From contig CAUHHV010000022.1 in assembly GCA_959606065.1 (NCBI GenBank), forward strand, positions 1 to 41,657: DNA of 41,657 nt, given 5' to 3'. Position 1 is the first letter of the stretch, and each line of letters opens with the position of its first letter. The translations under genes were made by a program, and so were the position numbers. Below the pieces are notes generated by a model that made no database searches, was not told the origin of the DNA, and saw only the letters and a program-made list of their open reading frames with translations. This stretch comes from an uncultured Collinsella sp. Lineage in GTDB: Bacteria > Actinomycetota > Coriobacteriia > Coriobacteriales > Coriobacteriaceae. Shown piece after piece: positions 18,479 to 26,097 of the stretch.

Positions 18479-18952
18479 GTGAATGTCCCAGCCGTACTCC
18501 AAAACATCCGCTCAAAACACCCCGTTGCATATGTGGTTCTCTATCTCTTTGTCGTCTGGGTATTACTGGTTATCATCACCCATGCCATAGCTTTTGGAGC
18601 AGAACTGCTGATAGCCAGCTCGGACCAGCCCGTCGTCAAATGGGAGACGACCGATGAATGCACCGACGGAACCCGAACCATTTACTACAACAGCCCGTCC
18701 CTCTACCAAGAGTTCAAGGTCAAGATAAAGGACTCCAAGATTGTCGATGCCGAACTGGGCTCTTTATTTACAATCGGAGCAACCGTCAACGCCGAGCAAG
18801 TCGAGTACACGGACAGCCATGCGACGTATCGTATCGACCTCAGCATCCTAGGCCGACCGTCACGCGCCTGTCTGCTCGAATGCGATATACGCGGCACCAC
18901 GTTGCACATGTCCGAAATACAGATGCGCCCGGGCAAGGGGTTCTCTTCTTGA
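18479..18952 (+). CDS. Small membrane-anchored protein of unknown function
   Basis: A 157-residue protein with one N-terminal membrane span (VAYVVLYLFVVWVLLVIITH, about residues 16-35) and an outside domain with three Cys, probably all-beta (KFKV-like strands YQEFKVKIKDSKIVDAEL). The GTG start has SD GGAGGTG five bases upstream and a TATAAT box about 35 bases further up. It runs opposite to its neighbours and sits between dnaX and ybaB, which are usually adjacent, so it is likely an insertion. Its stop lies 21 bases from the end of dnaX (convergent). I do not recognise a family. Confidence 0.75.
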   Translation: MNVPAVLQNIRSKHPVAYVVLYLFVVWVLLVIITHAIAFGAELLIASSDQPVVKWETTDECTDGTRTIYYNSPSLYQEFKVKIKDSKIVDAELGSLFTIGATVNAEQVEYTDSHATYRIDLSILGRPSRACLLECDIRGTTLHMSEIQMRPGKGFSS

Positions 18953-18973
18953 GCAGTATACCCGCCTGCGCAG

Positions 18974-21454
18974 CTACTCCACCGGCTTGAAGATGGTGGA
19001 CTGGCCGAAGACGCTGCGGATGAGGGCTTTGGCCTCGTCCTCGGTCTGCGGGATGCTCGGGGCTGCACCCTGATGGCCGAAGGGGCCGCCCGCACCGGAG
19101 TTGGACTCCCAGGGAGCTGCAGGAGCGTCCTCCTCTTTGGGGGCAGTTGCAGCGGACTTGGGCGCGGACGCCGCACCCGGCACGTCGAACGGAGGCAGAT
19201 CGTCCCCACCAGCATCGGCAACAAAACCGCCAACCATGGCATCGTCGTAGGGAACCTGCTCGGATTCCCATGGCGCAGACGGCGCGGCGGGCTGGGCCTT
19301 GGGAGCGGACGCGCGCTCGGGCGCTCGGGGCGCGGGCTCGGTCGGGAGCTTGCCCGTGGCAGGAGCGCCGGCGGGGTTGTCGGAGCGCAGCCAGGGGGCT
19401 TTGCCCAGGTCAGACGACTTGGGCGCGGGCGAGGCAGGCTTGGGCGCGGGTGTCGGAGCAGCCGGTTTGGCCATGACGGGCTTAGGCGCCGACGGGGTCG
19501 GCGCCGCTATCGGTGCTGCTTTTGGCTGCGTCGCGCTGGCGCTCGAGGATGCAGGGGCCGCCGAGGACACGGGTTGCGGGTCCGCAGATACCGCAGCCCG
19601 TGCAGATGGAGAATGCTCCTCATGTTGAGGAGCCGGCGTGCCACCCCCATCCAGGACATAGTCGACGGTACGACGACCGAAGACCGCACTGACTGTCGGC
19701 AGGACCACCGACTGCGTGTCGGCGCGTCCAAGCATCTTGATGGCAAAGGTCGAGCCCGCGGGGAACGAGACCGTGAGCCTGGAGCCGTCGTCAGCCGTGG
19801 CGCGGGCATTGAGCAAAAGCCCCGCGTAGGAAGCCTGACGCGCCTTGACACGCTCGACAACCTCGGCCCATTTGCGCTGCAGCTCTCCGGCATCCTCGAC
19901 CGCGGGCGTCTCGGCAGTACCGGCGGCGGCAACCTGGGCGGCATTGTTGGACTGGGGCTTAGGTGCCGGAGCGGTGGCAGGCGCGGGAGCCGCAACGGGC
20001 TGAGGCGTCGGAGTCGGCGCAGGCTGAGGTGCAGGCGCTGCAGGCTTGGAAGCTGACACGGACGCAGAACGGGACGCAGGCTGGGCAGCCGGAACAGCAG
20101 CACCACGGTCCCAAGGCATACCGCCCTGGCGCGCGGACGTAGCAGCGGGGGCAGCGGATGCCGCCGGAGCGGCAGCACGAGCGCCCGAAATTAGCGTCGG
20201 CTGTTGGGCAGCAGCGGGTACGGATGCTGCAGGCGCGGCGGCCTGAGCAGCAGCCACGCTCGCCGGCACGGCGCCGTTGGCAACCATGGCCTCCAAGCGG
20301 GCCACGCGCTCGGCCAATGCCTCAATCGTTAAATCGGCCTCGGGACGTGCCAGGCGCGTGCAGGCGATCTCGAGCACCAGGCGCACGTCGCTCGCGCCCC
20401 TCATCTCCAGTGCGGCATCGTCGAGCACCGTCAGCACACGGGCCAGGCGGTCGGCAGGATGCTCGCCAAAGGCAGCGGCCTCGGCAGCAAGCGCCTCGGC
20501 CTGCTCGGAGCCGCCCTCAAACAGCTCGGCACGGGCACCGGCAACGCAGGCAACGTACACGTCACGCACATGCGCCACCAGGTCGCGCGTCAGCTCCAGC
20601 AGGTCGTTTCCTTCCTCGACCTGCGCACGGATCAGTCCATAGAGCTCGGCAACATCGCGATCGGCAATGGCGCGGGAAAACTCGCCCAGAATCTGGTCCG
20701 AAACCTCGCCTAAAAGCGAGCGGGCGTCGTCCGCATGCACAGAACCGTTGCCAAAGACGCTCAGCTGCTCCAGCGTGGACAACGCGTCGCGCATACCGCC
20801 CTTGGCATGGCGCGCCACGATAGCCAGCGCCTCATCGTCGTAATCGAAGCCCTCCTGCTCGCACACGTATGCCAGGCGACGCTCGATATCCTCGTTGCCG
20901 ATGCGATGGAAATCGAAACGCTGGCAGCGCGAGAGGATGGTCTCCAGAATCTTTTGCGGGTCGGTGGTGCACAGCACAAAGATCACGTGTGCCGGCGGCT
21001 CCTCGAGCGTCTTGAGCAGCGCGTTGAACGCCGCCGTCGTGAGCATGTGGACCTCGTCGATGATATAGATCTTGTACTTGCCGCGCACCGGGGCAAAGTT
21101 GACGGAGTTGATGATTTCCTCGCGCACATTGTCCACGCCCGTGCGGGAGGCGGCATCGAGCTCGTAGACATCGGGGTGGTTACCCTCGGCAATGAGCTCG
21201 CACTCCTCGCAAGTACCGTCGGGCATGCAGCCGCTTGCACCCTCGGCGCGCGCCGCCTCGGCATTGCGGCACAGCAGCGCCTTGGCCAGAATGCGCGCCA
21301 TGGTGGTCTTGCCCGTGCCGCGCGGTCCGCAGAACAGGTAGGCGTGGGACAGGCGCCCCTCGGTGATGGCGTGCTCGAGCGTCGAGACGATATGCTGCTG
21401 GCCCACCACGGAGTCAAAGGTGAGCGGGCGATACTTTCGGTACAACGATTCCAT
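18974..21454 (-). CDS. dnaX: DNA polymerase III subunit gamma/tau
   Basis: An 826-residue clamp-loader ATPase. It starts MESLYRKYRPLTFDSVVGQ, with Walker A GPRGTGKT at 43-50, a zinc module with Cys near 60 and C-x-x-C in GTCEECELI, Walker B IYIIDEVHML, and sensor 1 LCTTDPQKILETILSRCQRF. After the collar domain comes a very long Ala/Pro-rich linker (about residues 390-800) broken by one folded segment (LQRKWAEVVERVKARQASY), and then the tail FGQSTIFKPVE. ATG 21454 has SD GGGGGAG. I saw no clear slippery A-run for a programmed frameshift, so only the long form may be made. It is the first gene of the dnaX/ybaB/recR group. Confidence 0.97.
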   Translation of the reverse strand: MESLYRKYRPLTFDSVVGQQHIVSTLEHAITEGRLSHAYLFCGPRGTGKTTMARILAKALLCRNAEAARAEGASGCMPDGTCEECELIAEGNHPDVYELDAASRTGVDNVREEIINSVNFAPVRGKYKIYIIDEVHMLTTAAFNALLKTLEEPPAHVIFVLCTTDPQKILETILSRCQRFDFHRIGNEDIERRLAYVCEQEGFDYDDEALAIVARHAKGGMRDALSTLEQLSVFGNGSVHADDARSLLGEVSDQILGEFSRAIADRDVAELYGLIRAQVEEGNDLLELTRDLVAHVRDVYVACVAGARAELFEGGSEQAEALAAEAAAFGEHPADRLARVLTVLDDAALEMRGASDVRLVLEIACTRLARPEADLTIEALAERVARLEAMVANGAVPASVAAAQAAAPAASVPAAAQQPTLISGARAAAPAASAAPAATSARQGGMPWDRGAAVPAAQPASRSASVSASKPAAPAPQPAPTPTPQPVAAPAPATAPAPKPQSNNAAQVAAAGTAETPAVEDAGELQRKWAEVVERVKARQASYAGLLLNARATADDGSRLTVSFPAGSTFAIKMLGRADTQSVVLPTVSAVFGRRTVDYVLDGGGTPAPQHEEHSPSARAAVSADPQPVSSAAPASSSASATQPKAAPIAAPTPSAPKPVMAKPAAPTPAPKPASPAPKSSDLGKAPWLRSDNPAGAPATGKLPTEPAPRAPERASAPKAQPAAPSAPWESEQVPYDDAMVGGFVADAGGDDLPPFDVPGAASAPKSAATAPKEEDAPAAPWESNSGAGGPFGHQGAAPSIPQTEDEAKALIRSVFGQSTIFKPVE

Positions 21455-21570
21455 GGGTGCTCCCCCGGGTATACTGAGTCTTGTTGCCGCGGCGGCCATG
21501 CGGTCGCACGGCATACTGCATTCCATAATAACCCGTACGGCGAGCCCGCCGCGATAGGAGTCCAAAGAGC

Positions 21571-22287
21571 ATGGCAGACGCAGAGAGCAACCTCGTTCCC
21601 TCCGAAGCAGCCGACCAGGTCGAGGTCGCGCTCGAGGAGCAGGCCGCAGCCGACGACGGCATCCTATACCTCAACGAGTACCAATACGAAAACGACCTCG
21701 TCACCGACTTCGCCCGCCTGGTCGCCTCGCCCAGGCGTCGCGGCTCGCTGTATGTCGCCGCGGCAATTGCCGCGCTCATCGGCATCGGCATGCTGGCGGC
21801 CGGCGGCAACTGGATCAAGTTTGGCGTCGTCTTGATCGTATTCGGCGCCTTTTTGGCCTGGTGGAGCAAAAACCTGCACCACACCCTCGCCCGCGACTTT
21901 ATCGACGCCGTTGAGGCCGACGAGTCCATGGGTGGCCGCTATCGCCGCGTCGCCGCCAACGAGGACGGCCTGATGGTTTGGGGCACGAGCGGCAAGTCGC
22001 AGTTCTTCCCGTTTGAAAAGCTCGACCACGTGCTCGACGGCGAGCGCATCTTTGTGGCCATGTTCGCCGACCAGGGCGTGACGATCCCTAAGGACACCTT
22101 TGTCCGCGGCGATGCCGAGCAGTTCGGTCCCTTCCTTAAGGCGCGCATCAACAAAAAACTCCGCATCGAGACCAAACGCAAGAAGATGAAGGCAGAAAAG
22201 GCCGCTGCCGAAGCAAAACAGGGCGACAAGCCCCAGGAGACCAAGGGCAAGCAGCGCAAGCAGAAGAAGAGCAAGAAGAAGCGGTAG
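21571..22287 (+). CDS. YcxB-like membrane protein
   Basis: A 238-residue protein with an acidic N-terminal tail, two membrane spans (about residues 57-95: YVAAAIAALIGIGMLAAGG and FGVVLIVFGAFLAWW), a YcxB-like domain (RRVAANEDGLMVWGTSGKSQ...FEKLDHVLDGERIFVAM), and a very Lys-rich C-terminus (KQRKQKKSKKKR). The function of the family is unknown. It is divergent from dnaX with 116 bases between the start codons, so both promoters lie in that gap. SD AGGAG stands about 10 bases before the ATG. Confidence 0.8.
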   Translation: MADAESNLVPSEAADQVEVALEEQAAADDGILYLNEYQYENDLVTDFARLVASPRRRGSLYVAAAIAALIGIGMLAAGGNWIKFGVVLIVFGAFLAWWSKNLHHTLARDFIDAVEADESMGGRYRRVAANEDGLMVWGTSGKSQFFPFEKLDHVLDGERIFVAMFADQGVTIPKDTFVRGDAEQFGPFLKARINKKLRIETKRKKMKAEKAAAEAKQGDKPQETKGKQRKQKKSKKKR

Positions 22288-22315
22288 GCCGGCCGACACC
22301 GAAGGCGCCTCGTCC

Positions 22316-22355
22316 CGCGCCCGATTCCGGGCCGGGGCGCCTGGAATCGGGCGCG
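22316..22355. terminator. Shared hairpin between convergent genes
   Basis: Arms CGCGCCCGATTCC and GGAATCGGGCGCG pair perfectly over 13 bp with a 14-base loop. It lies between the YcxB-like gene (plus) and the end of the ABC operon (minus), and could serve both. Confidence 0.75.
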
Positions 22356-22392
22356 CGTACCGCCAATGGACCCGTTTTGCCTTGCTCTCGAG

Positions 22393-23061
22393 CTATTTCA
22401 CTTCAAACCTTAAGAGCCTCCGCTCCGGCAGATCGGTCATCTTCATCGTGTAAGTCCCGGGAAATGCTTTCTCAAAACGGACGGTCTCGTAACCTTCGAA
22501 ATAGTCGTTGGTGTTCTGCATCATAAATGGGACGAGCAACTCGTTTTCTGCCCCAACCTCCACGGCAAACGCAGCAGAGCCGCCAAGGACCGGCATGGCT
22601 TGCGTTATCAGATCGGTATTGACTACAAAATCATAGTTTGGCGCAGACTCCGGAACCAGATGCCAAACATACGCTTTGATTCCACCGTCGATATTATCCC
22701 TATTTCTGACACGCATCTTTACGGCGATAACGCACGTGATGTCGGCATCCTTCAGTCTCGTTTTCGTATCCACGGTGCCATATTTTGAATAATCGTCATG
22801 TGCTCGTTTGAGATACTCGCGCGGCGTGAGCAACTCTGCCCCGTCTATGCAAAACGAATACCCATCAGTCACCACATCCTTCGACCCCAGAAACGCTCCA
22901 TCCATCGAGAGCCATTCGCCCTCCGCGTAATATTTCTCAGGAATGACCGTCCGGTTCCCGTTAACGACGCTCACCCTCATGCCCGCAAGGCCGGCAGCAG
23001 CACAGCAAAAAAGCGCGAGCGCCGATCTTCTCGTCCACAGGGTCTTCTTCATCGCGCTCAC
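22393..23061 (-). CDS. Secreted or membrane-anchored protein, DUF5028-like
   Basis: A 222-residue protein with a signal-like N-terminus (KKTLWTRRSALALFCCAAAGLAG, with Cys that could be lipidated or simply buried). The mature part contains GEWLSMDGAF, DGYSFCIDGAELLTPREY and, near the end, AFPGTYTMKMTDLPERR. This layout resembles DUF5028 proteins found beside bacteriocin-type ABC transporters; the family name is from memory and unproven. The GTG start overlaps the stop of the ATPase gene (GTGA). An ATG three codons later (23052) is also possible. It is the last gene of the ABC operon and may be an immunity or accessory protein. Confidence 0.65.
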   Translation of the reverse strand: MSAMKKTLWTRRSALALFCCAAAGLAGMRVSVVNGNRTVIPEKYYAEGEWLSMDGAFLGSKDVVTDGYSFCIDGAELLTPREYLKRAHDDYSKYGTVDTKTRLKDADITCVIAVKMRVRNRDNIDGGIKAYVWHLVPESAPNYDFVVNTDLITQAMPVLGGSAAFAVEVGAENELLVPFMMQNTNDYFEGYETVRFEKAFPGTYTMKMTDLPERRLLRFEVK

Positions 23062-23702
23062 GACCTTTCCCGAACTTTCACAACGGCACCGTCGCGCATG
23101 CAGTAAACCCGATCGGCCAGTTCCTCGAGCACCTCTCCGTCATGGCTGGACAGAAGGACCTCACGACCCGTTGATGCCGCCATCGCCACAACGCGCTTGA
23201 GCATTTCAACGCCCGCTTCGTCGAGGGCATTCGTTGGCTCATCGAGAACAAGCAGCTTCGGCTTCTCCATAATTGCCGCAGCTATCCCCAGACGCTGCTT
23301 CATCCCAAGCGAGTATGCTCGGAACTTCTTTTTTTCGTCTGCATCGAGCCCCACGAGCCGCAGGGCAGAGCGAATGTCCTCGGGGGTGGCAACGCCCTTG
23401 ATCTGAGCGATGAGCTTCAGATTGTCGTAGCCAGACAGATATCCCAAAAAGGAAGGCGCCTCGATCAACATCCCCAGACTCGGCGGGAACGAGATGTCCG
23501 CCCCAAGCCTTTGGCCATCGATAGAGATTTCGCCTTCGGTAGGCTTGATCAACCCGCAAACCGCTCGCATGAGCATGGTCTTACCCGAACCGTTTATCCC
23601 CTGAAGCCCGACCACAGTCCCAGGGTCAACCTCGATGGACACGTTGCGCAGGACATCGTTTTTACCCATGCGCTTCGATACGCCCCTTACGATCACACTC
23701 AT
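23058..23702 (-). CDS. ABC transporter ATPase
   Basis: A 214-residue ATP-binding subunit: Walker A GINGSGKTM, signature in YSLGMKQRLGIAAAIM (a degenerate LSGGQ, common in bacitracin/lantibiotic-type transporters), Walker B LLVLDEP and H-loop LLSSHD. ATG 23702 overlaps the stop of the second permease (ATGA) and has SD AAGGGGGA upstream. It should pair with the two permeases encoded upstream to form an exporter or self-protection pump. Confidence 0.95.
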   Translation of the reverse strand: MSVIVRGVSKRMGKNDVLRNVSIEVDPGTVVGLQGINGSGKTMLMRAVCGLIKPTEGEISIDGQRLGADISFPPSLGMLIEAPSFLGYLSGYDNLKLIAQIKGVATPEDIRSALRLVGLDADEKKKFRAYSLGMKQRLGIAAAIMEKPKLLVLDEPTNALDEAGVEMLKRVVAMAASTGREVLLSSHDGEVLEELADRVYCMRDGAVVKVRERS

Positions 23703-24535
23703 ATCTTGTCCCCCTTTTCTATAAGGTCGGCCCTTCGAAACCACAGTCCACCCAACGATAGGCATAACGACATAAGCCCAATTGATGACAAGACACTCGA
23801 GCCCGCCGCGATTCCCTCTTTGACAATTCCACCCCAGCGCAACAGCATCAAGGCGTTACCCAATAGCGCCCAATGTCGTGCATATGCCGAGCAGATCAGG
23901 TAGCTCATTAAAACCACAAACGAGACTGACGACCCAAGCACAAACCCAACCGCTGCCTGCGCAAACGCAAGCGCCTCAAAAGCAAATAAGAGACCTATGA
24001 AAAACGGCAGCGCATCTGCCTCGGCAGCTTTGAGAAACCACGGCGCCAAATTAGCCAGTTGAAGCGACTCACCATGAATGACCGCGCTGAACGAGGAGCT
24101 CACCACCAAGCTCCAAATCACAACAGAGCAAACCACCACGAGCAGCGAAAATGCCGTTACTGCCGCCACCAAGATAAAACGCGAGACCCACCAAAGGGTT
24201 CTTGCCCGGCATCGAACAAGCGCTTGCAAACCAAACCCGTGCAACGATTCGGTCGGATAGTCGAGTGTTGTATAGAGAATAAGCAGAATGAGAAATAGCC
24301 ATCCTAGCGGAGGCACAAACATGACCCCGGGCCTAGGCTCAAACGGAGCAGATCCGGCAAACACGAGCGCAAGATTATCCGCAAACCCCAAGGTATCCGT
24401 TCTAACCCCATACACAGAAGACAATCCGTAGGCGTACACCAAGTTCGCAACGGTCACTGCCGCAATTGCAATAAAAGTGATGATGTTCTTCTTCAAAACG
24501 GTCCTCAGGTCCGCGGCGACCAGCCTAAACAGCAT
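23699..24535 (-). CDS. ABC transporter permease 2
   Basis: A 278-residue integral membrane protein with about six spans, for example NIITFIAIAAVTVANLVYA, GWLFLILLILYTTLDY and FILVAAVTAFSLLVVVCSVV. The ATG at 24535 overlaps the stop of permease 1 by one base (TGATG) and has SD GAGGTGG. It is not similar in sequence to permease 1 beyond the general layout. It is predicted to form the membrane channel with permease 1. Confidence 0.85.
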   Translation of the reverse strand: MLFRLVAADLRTVLKKNIITFIAIAAVTVANLVYAYGLSSVYGVRTDTLGFADNLALVFAGSAPFEPRPGVMFVPPLGWLFLILLILYTTLDYPTESLHGFGLQALVRCRARTLWWVSRFILVAAVTAFSLLVVVCSVVIWSLVVSSSFSAVIHGESLQLANLAPWFLKAAEADALPFFIGLLFAFEALAFAQAAVGFVLGSSVSFVVLMSYLICSAYARHWALLGNALMLLRWGGIVKEGIAAGSSVLSSIGLMSLCLSLGGLWFRRADLIEKGDKI

Positions 24536-25416
24536 CAGACCACCTCGCGTCTTTTCCACGCCCCAGAAAAAGCCAACGAAGCAAGGGTCAATAATATGAT
24601 TTCCGCAAAACCGGCTCGAATGTCTGGCCAGTTATTCAGCGATTCCGACCTGATGCTGTTGAGGATATTGCAGTTAAACCCCACACAAGCCATTACGCCG
24701 AAGATCCAGCCATTTGCAAAATGCCACGCAACCATTAGCAGATACGGGACAATTATCGCTTTGATTCTGCTACGAAACAAAATTGAGAAGCCAGTTACAG
24801 CCATGGATAAAGTCCCGAGCGTGACAGCATCGAACAGCGTGTATGCGAGCACATATGACAAAGGATGCGAATAAAATAGACCGGAGAAGTAGCTATGCAG
24901 GTAAAGTCCTACGTAAGTCGACTCATCGACCCGAGGAAGATACGCAGGAAAAAGCATCGAGACGATCAGGAAATTGACGAGCAGAGGAATGGCAGTCACT
25001 GTAAACGCGGAGAGGAAAGCAGACAGCATCTTTACGTTCACGTACGCCTTTCTGGAAACGCGCGTGCATATCTGCATGTCATAACCACTCAAACGCTCAA
25101 AGAGACACGACCAAGATCCAGCCAACATTGCAAGCAGGGGCAGTGCATAGAAAAACACCGACGCAGACAGTGGCGCGTTCGCGCTCACAACAATCCAGTT
25201 ACCGAAGCTGCTTTCACGTGTTTGACCGAGATAATTTTCGGCTTGCACGCCAACGCCGTAACCAAAAGAAAGAAGGTTGTGGCGCTCTTTTTCCAAATTT
25301 GCCCACGGCTCCAGCGCGGCAGCTATTGCAACTGCGACCGCAATCAAGAGAGCAAGGATAAAAGCTGGACGTCTAATCGTTTTCGACAGTTCGTATCTTG
25401 CGAGCTTTTGGTTCAT
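24535..25416 (-). CDS. ABC transporter permease 1
   Basis: A 293-residue membrane protein starting MNQKLARYELSKTIRRPAF, with a first span at about residues 20-40 (ILALLIAVAVAIAAAL), a large outside loop, and about five further spans (VFFYALPLLAMLAGSW, FTVTAIPLLVNFLIVSML and so on). This layout is typical of ABC-2-type permeases. ATG 25416 has a very strong SD (GGGGGAGGAGG). It is the first transporter gene after the secreted-protein gene, with a gap of 54 bases. Confidence 0.88.
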   Translation of the reverse strand: MNQKLARYELSKTIRRPAFILALLIAVAVAIAAALEPWANLEKERHNLLSFGYGVGVQAENYLGQTRESSFGNWIVVSANAPLSASVFFYALPLLAMLAGSWSCLFERLSGYDMQICTRVSRKAYVNVKMLSAFLSAFTVTAIPLLVNFLIVSMLFPAYLPRVDESTYVGLYLHSYFSGLFYSHPLSYVLAYTLFDAVTLGTLSMAVTGFSILFRSRIKAIIVPYLLMVAWHFANGWIFGVMACVGFNCNILNSIRSESLNNWPDIRAGFAEIILLTLASLAFSGAWKRREVV

Positions 25417-25470
25417 ACGTCCTCCTCCCCCTTCCGACCCAGAAAGCCGGAAGGGAGCCATTTCAAACAA

Positions 25471-25983
25471 CTATGCGGGAAGCTTGTGGAAATGCCCGAC
25501 GCAGTCGGGGCTCCATACGCCAATAACAGTGCCGTAGCCAGACTCCGCCCATGCAGTCAGTCGCGCCGCAGATCGCCCGTTCTCACGGACGAGGTTATAC
25601 ATTTCCCACTGTCCCTTGTGATTCGAACGATACGTTCCCTGAGTACAATTCATGCTGCCGCTACCGCTTGTGTTATACGCACCGTCTGTATATAACCGAA
25701 GCGGATTTCCCGTATGGCCCTGGATATCCAGATAGAGCGATGAGGAATCATCCTTTTGACGGTAGCCAGTTGCACTCGTCCCGGCACATTGAAAACTAAA
25801 TGCCTTATCGGCATTGTTCGTACAGGTCGTAATTCCCGTATCGGCGTTTTGAGTAATGCTGGAAACCTGAGAGGTGTCAAACTCCTCTTGTGCAAACGAT
25901 GCAGCGGGAACCCCTAGGGACAGACCAGCTGCAATCACCAAGCCGACTCCGATTCGAGCAATAGCGCTCCTTGGCTTAATCAT
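25471..25983 (-). CDS. Secreted small protein, DUF2712-like
   Basis: A 170-residue protein with a clear signal peptide (SAIARIGVGLVIAAGLSLGV, likely cut after PAASFA). The mature part is about 135 residues with four Cys and many Ser, Thr and Gly residues; KAFSFQCAGT...GYRQKDDSSSLYLD matches my memory of DUF2712 proteins, which are often encoded next to ABC transporters. ATG 25983 has SD GGAG six bases upstream. An in-frame TTG four codons further upstream is less likely. It is the first gene of the operon and may be the exported or sensed molecule. Its function is unknown. Confidence 0.7.
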   Translation of the reverse strand: MIKPRSAIARIGVGLVIAAGLSLGVPAASFAQEEFDTSQVSSITQNADTGITTCTNNADKAFSFQCAGTSATGYRQKDDSSSLYLDIQGHTGNPLRLYTDGAYNTSGSGSMNCTQGTYRSNHKGQWEMYNLVRENGRSAARLTAWAESGYGTVIGVWSPDCVGHFHKLPA

Positions 25984-26056
25984 GGCCTTCTCCAATCAAA
26001 AGCGGTTAACAATGCGTCGACGCACGGCAACCTTCGCATGAATAGAGAAAGATGTC

Positions 26057-26097
26057 TGTAAACACCCGCTATTGAGTTGATTGCTCAGGCGTTTACA
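26057..26097. promoter_or_regulatory. TGTAAAC inverted repeat between regulator and ABC operon
   Basis: TGTAAAC (26057-26063) and GTTTACA (26091-26097) are exact complements 27 bases apart. The right arm overlaps the stop codon of the regulator gene. A 12-bp palindrome TGCGTCGACGCA (26013-26024) lies closer to the secreted-protein start. Either could be the operator of the LuxR-type regulator. Confidence 0.5.

Noticed and set aside
18974..21454. Programmed frameshift in dnaX producing a short gamma form
   Set aside because: I found no A-run slippery site with a hairpin in the linker region, so there is no sequence support.
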